The notes beneath the pieces were generated by a model, which saw nothing but the letters and a program-made list of their open reading frames with translations, was not told the DNA's origin and ran no database searches. Both the position numbers and the translations under genes were made by a program. Of a stretch of DNA of 64,000 nucleotides, positions 8,431-17,602 are shown piece by piece. Within the stretch, counting starts at the first letter, position 1. Every line of letters begins with the position of its first letter. This DNA is from Shewanella benthica KT99 (GTDB lineage Bacteria > Pseudomonadota > Gammaproteobacteria > Enterobacterales > Shewanellaceae): NCBI RefSeq assembly GCF_000172075.1, contig NZ_ABIC01000003.1, positions 1 to 64,000 on the forward strand, given 5' to 3'.

Positions 8431-9969
8431 ATGCAGATGACTTGCCAAGACACATTCAGTCGCATAGTGACCGACGCCAGCCTAACACCAAAACAGAAAT
8501 CGAATTATCTGGCCCTGGAGGCAGAGGCCAGCCTGCCATATCCTAACGTCTCGAGCGCCGTCAGCCAGGCGATGGACTCGGGAATCATCTGCGACATGTT
8601 CGAGGGCCATGCCCCCTTTAAGCCTCGCTATGTACTGCCCGACTATGCCAAGTATCTGACTCAAGGCTCAAAATACCTGGAGCTGGAGCCGGCACGTAAT
8701 CTAGATGAGGCCATCAATGCCTTAACCATCATCTATCATCATGTGCCTTCGGTGACCAATATCCCAGTCTACTTGGGTCGATTGGATGAGTTACTGATGC
8801 CCTATGTGGCCAAGCTGGATGATGAGACTATCTATAACAAGTTGAGGCTATTCTGGATCATGCTGGATCGCACCTTGCCCGATGCCTTTATCCATGTGAA
8901 CATAGGTCCGTCAGATAACATCATCTGCCGCACTATCTTACGTGTTGACGCCGAACTGAAGCAGGTCGCTCCCAACCTCACCTTTATGTACGATCCAGAC
9001 ACCACACCCGATAAGCTGCTGCAACAGGCAACCGACAACATCTGCGAGTGCAGCAAGCCCCATATCGCCAATTACCCGATACATGCCCAGACTTTTGACG
9101 ACTCAGGTTTCGGCATAGTCAGCTGCTACAACTCACTGCCGCTGGCAGGTGGAGCCAACACTCTGGTTCGTCTCAACCTCAAGCAAGTGGCACTGCTCGC
9201 CATAGACACTCAGGATTTCTTCACCAATACCTTGCCCTATTATTGCCAACTCATGTATGAGTTGATCGAGGCCAGAAGTCGCTACCTCCATGAAGAGTCA
9301 CACTTCTTCACCAGCTTCCTGATCGAAGAGGGCCTGATCCAGGAGACCAGATTTGCCCCCATGTTCGGTATCTATGGCATGGCAGAGGCGGTGAACTGCC
9401 TGCTGGGTGAGACCAAGGCATCATCTAAATCATACGGTCACTGTGAGACTGCCAATGAACTTGGCTATCGCATCTCTGCGGCACTGGACAAAATAGTAAA
9501 ATCGACACCTGTCACCTACGGATACCGTGACCGAGCACTGCTGCACGCCCAGGGCGGTATCAGCCTGGATAAGGACGTCACCCCAGGGGTGCGCATTCCC
9601 TATGGCACCGAGCCGGACCCTGTGACCCATATTCAGGCCTTGGCCGAACATCACCAGTATTACTCATCTGGGATCAGCGAGATACTGACTATCGATGAGA
9701 CGGTGAAATCGAATCCACAAGCTATGTACCAGCTATGCAAGGGTGCCTTGAGTCTAGGACTGCGTGAGTTCACCGCTAATGTGGCCTCTAATGATTTGGT
9801 CAGGGTAACAGGCTACATGATCAAACTGTCTGATATCGCCGCCTTCAAGCAAGGAGGTTCGCGTACCAATACCACGGGCCTAGGTGCAGAAGCAGTGGCC
9901 AATACCGGCATCTTAGATCGTAAGCCCAGAGTCACCAGTCATGAGCAAGCACCTTGCTACGAGTCTTAG
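8431..9969 (+). CDS. yjjI: YjjI-family glycyl radical enzyme
   Basis: Oxygen-sensitive glycyl radical enzyme of the YjjI family, 512 residues (E. coli 516), whose reaction is not established. The C-terminal radical loop is NDLVRVTGYMIKLSD, with the radical on the Gly after RVT. The active-site cysteine is probably the one in FGIVSCYNSLPLAGGANT. The N-terminal portion is shorter than in pyruvate formate-lyase, as is normal for YjjI. The frame is intact and it overlaps the longer reading of yjjW. No convincing ribosome site precedes the ATG at 8431; ATG 8437 is an alternative. It follows a decayed aldehyde dehydrogenase, so a link to aldehyde or alcohol metabolism is possible but unproven. Confidence 0.9.
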   Translation: MQMTCQDTFSRIVTDASLTPKQKSNYLALEAEASLPYPNVSSAVSQAMDSGIICDMFEGHAPFKPRYVLPDYAKYLTQGSKYLELEPARNLDEAINALTIIYHHVPSVTNIPVYLGRLDELLMPYVAKLDDETIYNKLRLFWIMLDRTLPDAFIHVNIGPSDNIICRTILRVDAELKQVAPNLTFMYDPDTTPDKLLQQATDNICECSKPHIANYPIHAQTFDDSGFGIVSCYNSLPLAGGANTLVRLNLKQVALLAIDTQDFFTNTLPYYCQLMYELIEARSRYLHEESHFFTSFLIEEGLIQETRFAPMFGIYGMAEAVNCLLGETKASSKSYGHCETANELGYRISAALDKIVKSTPVTYGYRDRALLHAQGGISLDKDVTPGVRIPYGTEPDPVTHIQALAEHHQYYSSGISEILTIDETVKSNPQAMYQLCKGALSLGLREFTANVASNDLVRVTGYMIKLSDIAAFKQGGSRTNTTGLGAEAVANTGILDRKPRVTSHEQAPCYES

Positions 9970-9998
9970 AGCAAGCCTCAGGGGATCCTGTCCAGCAG

Positions 9999-10877
9999 AT
10001 GAAAAATGAGAGAAGCGCAACCGTCACTAAGATATTGAACTTCTCCTGCGTCGACGGCCCCGGCAATAGACTGGTCATCTTCCTCCAGGGGTGTAATTTT
10101 GACTGCAAGTCCTGCCACAACCCTCACACCATAGGTCAGTGTGATAGTTGTGGCCTATGCATCCCCTCCTGTCCGGCTCAGGCCCTGTCATTGCATGAGA
10201 CCGATGGATCTGGCCTCATTCATTGGGACAAAGACCTGTGCATCGAATGCGATGCATGTCTGCAGGCATGTCCGAAACAGGCAAGCCCTAAGACCCGCCA
10301 ATACACAGTGACTCAGCTCTTGGCTGTTATTCGAAAAAATAGCCCCTTTATCACAGGAGTCACAGTCTCCGGCGGCGAAGCCAGTCTGCAACTCATGTTC
10401 ATTGTAGGCCTGTTCTCCGCCTTAAAATCCAGCCCAGAACTGCAGCACCTTAGCTGTATGTTGGACACCAACGGCAGTCTGAGTGAGTCGGGCTGGCACA
10501 AGCTATTACCTTATTTGGATGGCGCCATGGTCGATCTTAAAGCCTGGCAGACAGAAACCCATAAATGGCTGACGGGCCGGGATAACCACAGGGTATTTCG
10601 CTCTATTGAGCTACTAGCCAGCCGGGGTAAGTTATATGAAGTCAGGCTACTACACATTCCGGGGAAATCTGACTTCGACTCAGAAATAACGGCTCTGGCT
10701 GGGTATCTGCAGCGGCTGCCAAGTTCGACTAAGATCAGACTCAATGCTTTTAGGCATCATGGTGTAAAGGGGGAGGCACTTGAATGGCAAACCTGCAGTG
10801 AAACGGATATGACGGTGTTGGCCGAGGGACTCACTAAACTCGGAATAACTTTAGTGTTACCTTCTGCCTATCTATGA
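9999..10877 (+). CDS. yjjW: YjjW glycyl radical enzyme activase
   Basis: Radical-SAM activating enzyme that would install the glycyl radical on YjjI. The radical-SAM cluster motif is CNFDCKSCHNP (C-x3-C-x2-C). Two ferredoxin-like 4Fe-4S motifs follow, CDSCGLCIPSCP and CIECDACLQACP, typical of activases of this class. SAM-binding GGE is seen in VTVSGGEASLQ. The ATG at 9999 gives 292 residues starting MKNERSATVTKIL. A TTG at 9954 would overlap yjjI by 16 bases and add 15 residues. The gene is intact, and the short gap to yjjI indicates one transcript. Confidence 0.9.
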   Translation: MKNERSATVTKILNFSCVDGPGNRLVIFLQGCNFDCKSCHNPHTIGQCDSCGLCIPSCPAQALSLHETDGSGLIHWDKDLCIECDACLQACPKQASPKTRQYTVTQLLAVIRKNSPFITGVTVSGGEASLQLMFIVGLFSALKSSPELQHLSCMLDTNGSLSESGWHKLLPYLDGAMVDLKAWQTETHKWLTGRDNHRVFRSIELLASRGKLYEVRLLHIPGKSDFDSEITALAGYLQRLPSSTKIRLNAFRHHGVKGEALEWQTCSETDMTVLAEGLTKLGITLVLPSAYL

Positions 10878-10921
10878 GTTTTTTCTTTAACTAACCCTAG
10901 CCATTCCTCAGCCTAAATTTG

Positions 10922-11854
10922 TTATGCCGTCTCGCTGCACGCCAATATCTGCTCATAGAGCCAACGTTGGGCGGGATCTTTCATGGCCGCACTATGCCAC
11001 ACCAGGCTATAGGCCACCTCGCCATAATCGAAGGGCAGGGCTCGGTTAACCAGCCCTTTGGCCTGTAGCGCCATCTCGGCCCAGCGACGGGAACAGGTGA
11101 AGAGCAGTGCTGAATGGTGACACATCAAGGCTGCGCTACCAAAATCTGGCAGTGAGATACTGATTTTTCTGCGGCATTGCAGCTGTGCCAGCTGCATCTC
11201 GAAGAAGGGAATATTCAGATCACCGTCGGTGATGCCGATATGGCCGTAACTGAGATAGTCATCCAGACTCAACTCCCCTCGCCCACTCTCTGCTAAGGAA
11301 TGATCTGGATTCATCAGACATACCATCTCATCCTGAAACAAGGTTTTCCACACTAGCTCATTCCTTGGGGCCGGCGGCTGACTGAGATCGTGGGGCAAGA
11401 TGATAAAATCCAGTGAGCCTGCGATAAGACCATCGAAGCCGACACTGTCCTTGGTACTGATATCCAGTCTGATATTGGGTGCCAAGGCGAGCACATTGGC
11501 ACTCAATTTAGCCGCCAGCAGTTCGAAGGTACTCTCACGCATGGCCAGTGAAAAGCGCGTCTCACAGCTGGAAGGATCGAATTGGTCTGGGCTCAACAGC
11601 TGCTCCATATCATAGATCATCTGCTGCACACTCGGTCCCAACCTCCGCGCCAGAGGTGTCGCCACCAGCTTGTTACCATGGCGATAGAAAAGATCGTCCC
11701 CCAAATTACTGCGCAGCTGGCTTAAGGTTTTACTGACTGATGAGGGGCTTAGGCAGAGTCGCTCCGCGGCAGCTGTGACACTTAATGTATCTAACATCAC
11801 ATGTAAGGTGATCAGATGTTTCATGCTGATACGGGATAATTTGACCAGATCCAT
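10922..11854 (-). CDS. LysR-family transcriptional regulator
   Basis: Intact LysR-type regulator of 310 residues. The start at 11854 (MDLVKLSRISMKHL) has AGGAAG just upstream; the in-frame ATG at 11872 lacks one. The N-terminal winged helix-turn-helix (about 10-65) has LSVTAAAERLCLSPSSVSKT. The effector domain runs from about 90, starting FDPSSCETRFSLAMRES. It converges on yjjW and diverges from trmL. Because it is the only intact regulator next to yjjI-yjjW it is a candidate controller of them, but LysR genes usually regulate divergent neighbours and here that is trmL, so this is uncertain. Confidence 0.85.
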   Translation of the reverse strand: MDLVKLSRISMKHLITLHVMLDTLSVTAAAERLCLSPSSVSKTLSQLRSNLGDDLFYRHGNKLVATPLARRLGPSVQQMIYDMEQLLSPDQFDPSSCETRFSLAMRESTFELLAAKLSANVLALAPNIRLDISTKDSVGFDGLIAGSLDFIILPHDLSQPPAPRNELVWKTLFQDEMVCLMNPDHSLAESGRGELSLDDYLSYGHIGITDGDLNIPFFEMQLAQLQCRRKISISLPDFGSAALMCHHSALLFTCSRRWAEMALQAKGLVNRALPFDYGEVAYSLVWHSAAMKDPAQRWLYEQILACSETA

Positions 11855-12038
11855 ACACTTCCTCACGCCCATGATGCATTGCTTTAATTGTGATTTATCA
11901 CCCCAGAATATAAACAGAAATCAGGCCCGGCGTATACTCTAGCGACAGAGAAACAAGACAGGGCTCACCCACTGCGGGTATTTTTTCTGGCCGGTTTTAT
12001 GTCATAATCGCACTTCATTATTATTTAGGCAGATCAGC

Positions 12039-12503
12039 ATGTTTCATATCGCACTCTATGAGCCCGAAATCGCTCCCAATACAGGTAACATCATACGTCT
12101 GTGCGCCAACAATGGTTGCCAGTTGCATTTAATTGAGCCATTAGGGTTCGATCTCGAAGATAAGAAACTACGCCGTGCGGGATTAGATTATGCCGATCTC
12201 ACCTGCGTCACCCGCTATAAAGACTATGCAAGCTTCCTCGTGGCAATGGCAGGAAGGCGCATCATGGCCTGCACGACTAAAGGGAGCCGCCCTCATAGCG
12301 AACTCAGTTTCGAGAAAGGGGATGTACTCTTGTTTGGGCCGGAAACACGCGGACTGCCAATGGAGATCATCGAATCTCTGCCAACGAGCCAGAGACTCAA
12401 GATCCCCATGGCGGGAACGAGCAGAAGCCTGAATCTCTCCAATGCCGTCGCCATCATCAGCTATGAAGCCTGGCGTCAGATTGGCTTCGAAGGGGCCTTA
12501 TAA
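12039..12503 (+). CDS. trmL: tRNA (cytidine/uridine-34 2'-O)-methyltransferase TrmL
   Basis: SPOUT-family methyltransferase that 2'-O-methylates the wobble base of two leucine tRNAs. The 154-residue product has the usual start [18 protein letters not shown], motif 2 [11 protein letters not shown] and motif 3 [18 protein letters not shown], which form the deep trefoil knot and SAM site. Length equals the family norm (about 157). It stands alone between LysR and a convergent hypothetical gene, with a CATAAT-like -10 upstream. Confidence 0.95.
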   Translation: MFHIALYEPEIAPNTGNIIRLCANNGCQLHLIEPLGFDLEDKKLRRAGLDYADLTCVTRYKDYASFLVAMAGRRIMACTTKGSRPHSELSFEKGDVLLFGPETRGLPMEIIESLPTSQRLKIPMAGTSRSLNLSNAVAIISYEAWRQIGFEGAL

Positions 12504-12509
12504 GCAGAT

Positions 12510-12533
12510 CTTAGCTCCTAGATCCTAGGAGCT
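12510..12533. repeat. short heptamer-period repeat with dyad
   Basis: CTTAGCT-CCTAGAT-CCTAGGA is a 7-base-period run of CTAG-type units that also folds as AGCTCCTAG-ATC-CTAGGAGCT (12513-12533). It begins 6 bases after the trmL stop and contains the stop codon of the convergent gene. It may act as a bidirectional terminator. It belongs to the heptamer family seen at five other sites in the window. Confidence 0.6.
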
Positions 12534-13063
12534 TTATGCAGGGGAACAGGCATCATCTCTATGCCACGATAGAAGAGATAACGCTCGGTATCGTCATCCA
12601 GATATTGGACATTCTGCAGCCAGAGCCAGCCATTATCTTTAGGCTCAAACCTGAGTTGGATCAATGCGGGGCGTTTATTCAACTCCCCCTCACCCAACAA
12701 GGTATAGCTGCCATATTGGCGGTATAGGCTAAAGCTTTGAGACTTATCTTCATTGACCCCATCGAAGTAGATGAGAAAAGTAGCCTCACCTCTGCGCCTG
12801 AACCACCAGGTTTCACTGAAGTTATGATTTGCATTACGACTCACAGAGACCAATAACTGTTGCTTGTCCGTAGAACAGATAGCCTGGACTGAGGTCTGCA
12901 TAGGCTCTTGCTTTAGTTTCGCTGCACTGCCCTGCCAATGACCCGCAAGCGCCGTGCAAAAATCACCGAAGTCGGCCTTCTCAGCCCAAGATGAAATAGG
13001 CATAAATACGCACAAGGCTATCGTACATGAGACGACACTCTTTCTAAAACAACTCGATATCAT
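12518..13063 (-). CDS. hypothetical exported protein
   Basis: 181-residue protein with an N-terminal signal peptide (hydrophobic core CTIALCVFMPISSWA, cleavage probably after SWA near residue 27). The rest is soluble and rich in beta-prone aromatic residues (ETWWFRRRGEATFLIYFDG, WLWLQNVQY), with two Cys that could pair. It resembles small lipocalin-like or YmgD-like periplasmic proteins only in general character; I do not recognise the family. The stop codon lies within the 12510-12533 repeat. It converges on trmL. Confidence 0.7.
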   Translation of the reverse strand: MISSCFRKSVVSCTIALCVFMPISSWAEKADFGDFCTALAGHWQGSAAKLKQEPMQTSVQAICSTDKQQLLVSVSRNANHNFSETWWFRRRGEATFLIYFDGVNEDKSQSFSLYRQYGSYTLLGEGELNKRPALIQLRFEPKDNGWLWLQNVQYLDDDTERYLFYRGIEMMPVPLHKAPRI

Positions 13064-13114
13064 CTTTAGGGGTAACTTGATGCTGATCCTTATAAAGCTT
13101 ATTAGACTAACTTG

Positions 13115-14560
13115 CTATCCTCCGAAACCTACTGCTTTGATGTCTAAGCGGGTAACTTCGCCATACTCCGCCGCAATAGGCGCTATTTTATCGGCATTAC
13201 CTATGATGACAAACTGCAGATTCTGCTGCGTGAAGTAGCTGCTGACCAATCTCTGAGTCTCGGCCAAAGTTAAACCGTCCACTTTAGTTTGAAAGTCATT
13301 GATGAAGCCGTCATCGAAACCATAGAGGTACATATCGGATAGCAAACCTGCAAGCTGGCCACTGGTTTCAAACTTAGGTGGAAATTGGCCTTTGACATAG
13401 GCCTTGGCAGAATCCAGTGTCAGTTGATCTATGCCCGTTTCCCACAGCCTCGCATAAGTTTTCAATGCCAGATCGATAGTCTCTTTGGTGGTAGAAGTCT
13501 TGGTAAAGCTACTAATTCTAAATACACCGCCCTGAGAGTAAGCAATAAATCCAGAACGAGCACCATAAGTCAGTCCTGCGTTAACCCTTAACTCATCGTT
13601 GAGCCAAGAGGTAAAACGACCACCTAAGATAGTATTGACCACTTTCAAGCCCACATAGTCGGGGTTATCCCGTGAGATACCCTTACCGCCAATCAGAAAG
13701 GTGGTTTCTATGGCATCACTCTTATCGACTAATAACACGTTCGCAGACGAAAGCTCAGGCTGCTGTGCCTGCAGCTTAAGTGCCACGACTTTCTCGCCAT
13801 TCTGCCACTGACCGAACAGCTGACTAAGTTCGGCTTTCATCTGCTCAGTATCGAAGTCACCAACCACACTGATGGCCGTGTTCCTCGGCTGGTAATAGCT
13901 CTTATGAAATGCTCTAAGCTGTGAAATATTGAGCTCGGCTAAAGACTCGCTGGTGCCAGAGGTAGCATTACCGTATGGGTGTGCACCGAAGACGAATTTA
14001 TCGAAATAGCGGCTGATCACAGAGCGGGGGCTCTCTTTAGCCTGAGACAATCCGGCAATCTCACGTTGACGCAATTTATCGAACTCATCGGCATCAAAGT
14101 TTGGTGATAAAAGCAGACTCTTGATGAGAGGCAACATAGTATCGCTATCTTTAGCCATAAAGTCGGCACCGATATAGCTAGCCTCTTTGCCCGCATCGGC
14201 ATAGATAGAGGCACCAAGGAAATCTACCATCTGCTCTATCTCGGCCTTAGATTTTCCGGCGGCGCCCAGTAATAGACTTTGAGCCGTCATTGCAGCCACA
14301 CCAGAAATGGTATCATTTACCGAACCTGCCCGCACCACAGCACTGACAGTCACCAAAGGCACTTCTCTCTGAGGCATCAGATATATAGTCAGGCCATTAT
14401 CTAGTACCAGGTGTTCATAGGCTGGCATGCTGAAACTGCCAGTATCGACACTGGAACTGCTCTGAATTGCAGTACAAGCCGAAAGTGCTAACACGCTACC
14501 CAGAGTGATCGCTGCCATCAGCTTATTTGAACGCTTAGTGAGATGAGTTAATGTATTCAT
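13115..14560 (-). CDS. M16-family peptidase-like lipoprotein, no zinc motif
   Basis: 481-residue insulinase/pitrilysin (M16) homologue with a lipoprotein signal (VLALSAC, lipobox Cys about residue 29). Where active M16 enzymes have HxxEH this protein has GVAAMTAQSLLLGAAGKS, so the zinc site is missing. The later substrate-binding part is kept (FGAHPYGNATSGT, AGLTYGARSGF). In two-gene M16 systems such as mitochondrial processing peptidase-type pairs, one subunit carries the zinc site and the other the substrate-binding residues. This is the non-catalytic partner. It starts inside the stop of the upstream M16 gene (ATGA overlap), so both were translated as a pair. Confidence 0.85.
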   Translation of the reverse strand: MNTLTHLTKRSNKLMAAITLGSVLALSACTAIQSSSSVDTGSFSMPAYEHLVLDNGLTIYLMPQREVPLVTVSAVVRAGSVNDTISGVAAMTAQSLLLGAAGKSKAEIEQMVDFLGASIYADAGKEASYIGADFMAKDSDTMLPLIKSLLLSPNFDADEFDKLRQREIAGLSQAKESPRSVISRYFDKFVFGAHPYGNATSGTSESLAELNISQLRAFHKSYYQPRNTAISVVGDFDTEQMKAELSQLFGQWQNGEKVVALKLQAQQPELSSANVLLVDKSDAIETTFLIGGKGISRDNPDYVGLKVVNTILGGRFTSWLNDELRVNAGLTYGARSGFIAYSQGGVFRISSFTKTSTTKETIDLALKTYARLWETGIDQLTLDSAKAYVKGQFPPKFETSGQLAGLLSDMYLYGFDDGFINDFQTKVDGLTLAETQRLVSSYFTQQNLQFVIIGNADKIAPIAAEYGEVTRLDIKAVGFGG

Positions 14561-15885
14561 TCATCTGTCTCCTCTGTTGCAGCCAGCACGGCGACACTAC
14601 GGTTTGCACGACCTAAATAAGTTTGTGCCACACGCTGAAGATCTGCAGGTGTAACCTTGTTGTAAGCTTCAGGAGCGTTAAACAGTTTCTCGAAACTACC
14701 AAAATATAGCTCGTAGGTACCAAGCGTATTGGCCTTACCATTGATAGTCTCCATGGAGCGATAGAAACCCATCAACTTGATATTTTTGACCTTCTCCAAC
14801 TCCTTCTCGGTCACACCTTCACGGGCAATGCGATTTATCTCGCTAATCATGCCTTTCTCAAGTTCGACGGCAGTGCTCCCTGGGTTAGCAACCCCCATCA
14901 CATAGAAGAGGTTTGGATCGATTGTCATCGGTAGGTAAGTTTCAACTTCGATGGCAACTTGCTTCTCCACCAAGGATTGATACAAGCGAGAGCTATTACC
15001 CTCGCTGAGCACCGAGGAGAGTAGATCCAACGCATAGTAGTCTGCATGTGACGTCGAAGGCACATGGTAGGCAAGCATGACATTAGGTGTGCTTACCGAG
15101 GCTTTCTGAATATAAGTTCGACGCTCACCTTTTTGCAGTGGCTCAACGGTTTTCACCTCTCTTGGAGACGCCTGCGCCGGGATAGGAGCGAAATATTTAT
15201 TGGCTAACGCTTTTACTTGGCTAAACTTCACATCTCCAGCAATGACGACCACGGCATTGTTCGGCGCATAATAAGTCTTGTGGTACTGCACCAAGTCGTC
15301 CAAGGTCCAAGCGCTAATGTCTGACTCATGGCCAATCACAGACCAGCTGTATGGATGGGCCCTAAATGCAATGCCTTTTAGCTCTTCTTGCAGAGTACGC
15401 CAGTTTGAATTTTCCAAACCTGTGGTACGTTCAGAGGCTACAACACCACGCTCGCTCTCCACCATTTTGGCATCGATATCCAGATGGCCGATGCGATCGG
15501 CTTCCAGATCGAAGATGGTCTCTAATGCATTGGCAGGAAACCAATCGGTGTAGACAGTCAGGTTTTCTGTGGTGTAAGCATTGTTAGCGCCACCGGCAGC
15601 TTCCATAGTACGGTCAAACATCTTAGGGCCATACTTCTTAGCGCCATTAAACATCATATGCTCGAAGAAATGAGAGATGCCTGTGATACCTGGCACTTCA
15701 TTACGGGACCCGACTCTCCAAAATAGATACATGTTGGCATTTGGAATCGATGAATCTTCCAACACCATAATTTTCATGCCGTTATCTAGAGTAAAACTCT
15801 GGATATCTTCGGCTTGGGTCGCTTACACTGTTGTTGAGACCAAGGTCCCTAACATCAGTACCACCTCTAAAATTTTGCGAATCAT
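14557..15885 (-). pseudogene. M16-family zinc peptidase with nonsense codon in signal peptide
   Basis: Catalytic M16 peptidase. The zinc motif HFFEH is followed by the second ligand region with E in ESERGVVASE, and the fold continues to residue 442. The natural start is ATG 15885: MIRKILEVVLMLGTLVSTTV, then an in-frame TAA (15825-15823), then ATQAEDIQSFTLDNG. The stop falls just before the expected signal cleavage site, at a codon that was probably TAT or TAC. An internal ATG at 15777 could give a 406-residue product with the zinc motif intact but no signal peptide, which would be misplaced in the cytoplasm. Its partner gene downstream is intact, though its coupled translation would suffer. 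Confidence 0.85.
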
Positions 15886-16031
15886 TTTTCGCTCCCTTTT
15901 TTATGTTTAATCGAACAGTTCGACTCTCTGATGTATCCCATAAAGCCAGTTATTTATCCAGACTCGATAGGAAACACACGCCACGTCGAACATATAATGT
16001 TCAAATTCAACTTGAAATTATATGTTATTCC

Positions 16032-16394
16032 TTAAATAGGCTTAGGTATTTTACGCTCTTTTGACGCAGCTTTCCTCGCCTCTCTAAGGTATTTTGCCTC
16101 GCGAGACTCGCGCTCAATAAATTGCTTTTCCGCCTTAACTCTCTGCTCGGCTTCCCAGTCATTGGGCTGCATTTTTTTGTATATTTTTTTCTCTCGCGCT
16201 TGTGTTTCACCCGCCGCATCCCTGGCTTTTTGTAACTGTTCGAGCTCCAGTTCTCGGGATTGTTCACGCGCCGCATCGGCTTTTTGAGACAAACTGTGAG
16301 TGTCTGATGCAATGGATAAAGTTGAGGAAAATAAACAAGCCGCTGCAAACACACAGGCTTTCGGTCTAAAACAACCACTATTATTAAATATCAT
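16032..16394 (-). CDS. hypothetical small exported protein, charged
   Basis: 120-residue protein with a signal peptide (core VFAAACLFSSTLS, cleavage near SIA, about residue 29). The mature part is strongly charged and probably all-helical, with many Lys, Glu and Arg and runs such as QSRELELEQLQKARDAAG. No known domain is recognised. It sits alone between the M16 pair and tapT, all on the minus strand. An overlapping frame at 16025-16378 was considered a shadow. Confidence 0.6.
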   Translation of the reverse strand: MIFNNSGCFRPKACVFAAACLFSSTLSIASDTHSLSQKADAAREQSRELELEQLQKARDAAGETQAREKKIYKKMQPNDWEAEQRVKAEKQFIERESREAKYLREARKAASKERKIPKPI

Positions 16395-16541
16395 TCACTC
16401 CTCCTTGAGAGCATATAAATCAGGCATATCGGTATCATCAAATTGCTGAATATAAGCTTGGTGGCTTTCATGCCAAAACGCAATAAATTCAACCCTAGAT
16501 AGAAGCGAGTTCGAGGCGATGAGATAGACATCAAACAAAAA

Positions 16542-17135
16542 TTACTCGTAGCGCTTTCGTACACTCGCAGGCATAGAGTTAAGACGTTGATTCACCATGG
16601 CACTTAATGCACGAGTTAAAGGAGTCACACTCAGTGTTGGCTCTATGGCTTGGAGCACCATGGCCGCAGCCTCCAACGTCGAGAGGCTATCGCTACGGCT
16701 CGCCTTACGAATGGTATAATTGGATCCTGACTGCAGATCCAGATGCAAGCAAGGATATTGGAGCAACCAGGGATTAAGCTGCAATAACTTATACACCTTC
16801 CTCCAAGTGCCATCGAGCAGCAGCATGATAACCTCATCATCAAATCTCTCCTCCTCGGCATTGTTACTCTTATCGGAAGGGTAAACGAGATAGACAGGCT
16901 TAGTACTGGCATCGAGATATTGGCGCAGTTGCGAAAAATCATCTGGCACCTCACCCACTAAGACTTGCGTCTCTGGGATAACCAGGGATAACAAGCGCAC
17001 GCTATTCTTGGCATGACCCACTTCTCTTGGATCTTGCAACACAATCAACTCAGTCGAGACATGCATAGACTCGATACTCTCGCAGAGGCAAGCCTTCAAG
17101 GGGTAATGACATTTAAGGCAGATAGGGCGGGCCAC
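16542..17135 (-). CDS. tapT: tRNA-uridine aminocarboxypropyltransferase (DTW domain)
   Basis: DTW-domain enzyme that makes acp3U at position 47 of tRNA using SAM (TapT, formerly YfiP). The 197-residue product starts with a zinc-like motif CLKCHYPLKACLC. The DTW signature appears as LLLDGTWRKVYKL, followed by SGSNYTIRKASRSDSLSTLEA, which carries the other conserved residues of the family. Length is slightly below the E. coli protein (232). It stands alone with no operon partner. Confidence 0.88.
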   Translation of the reverse strand: MARPICLKCHYPLKACLCESIESMHVSTELIVLQDPREVGHAKNSVRLLSLVIPETQVLVGEVPDDFSQLRQYLDASTKPVYLVYPSDKSNNAEEERFDDEVIMLLLDGTWRKVYKLLQLNPWLLQYPCLHLDLQSGSNYTIRKASRSDSLSTLEAAAMVLQAIEPTLSVTPLTRALSAMVNQRLNSMPASVRKRYE

Positions 17136-17348
17136 TAGGCTCTCTTAATCGTAATCAAAAATTTGACCCATAGTCTAGCCTACTCCGGATACAAACTGTA
17201 TCACGTAATATACAGTCACACTCAAAGAAAAATATAGCAAAATAGACATCGACGATAGCGGAGCTATGGTGTCATCTCTTGATGGTTAAGCTTAGGCTAC
17301 TATTTCAATGAATCCTCCGAGGTTTCATTCACCTACCAGGCAAGTTCT

Positions 17349-17485
17349 ATGCTGGGTGAGAACTCTTTTACTTGGTTAGATTACACCCACAAATCAAATT
17401 CAGCACCACTAAACAATTTGGCTTAGACGGAGACAATACCCCAGATGGTTTCTTAGTCGGTGCCACTATCAATGGCCGCTTTTAA
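17349..17485 (+). pseudogene. outer-membrane beta-barrel C-terminal remnant
   Basis: Short coding remnant in a 467-base gap. From 17349 the frame reads MLGENSFTWLDYTHKSNS. In a second frame the end reads TKQFGLDGDNTPDGFLVGAT, then INGRF and a TAA. A terminal aromatic Phe after alternating residues is the usual ending of outer-membrane barrels. No upstream part of the gene is recognisable. It is a fossil with at least one frameshift. The rest of 17136-17602 shows nothing but the heptamer repeat. Confidence 0.45.
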
Positions 17486-17568
17486 CACTAATTAATTAGC
17501 GATCCGAGTACAAAAAAGCCCGCTCTGTGGTTAGCAGTTGGCGAGCAAAGGGTGTTGCTTGATATAAG

Positions 17569-17596
17569 CTAGGTCCTAGATTCTAATGCCTAGGCA
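17569..17596. repeat. CTAG-type heptamer repeat, 4 units
   Basis: Four consecutive 7-base units: CTAGGTC, CTAGATT, CTAATGC, CTAGGCA. It ends 6 bases beyond the stop codon of the minus-strand MFS gene. It matches the pattern at 29745-29772 and 12510-12533. Confidence 0.7.
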
Positions 17597-17602
17597 CCTC
17601 TC

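Noticed and set aside
11960..11990. Possible terminator ACCCACTGCGGGTATTTTTT
   Set aside because: Short stem in a divergent promoter region with no upstream plus-strand gene to terminate.
16025..16378. Alternative minus frame of 117 codons
   Set aside because: Shadow of the exported protein at 16032-16394, which has a proper signal peptide.
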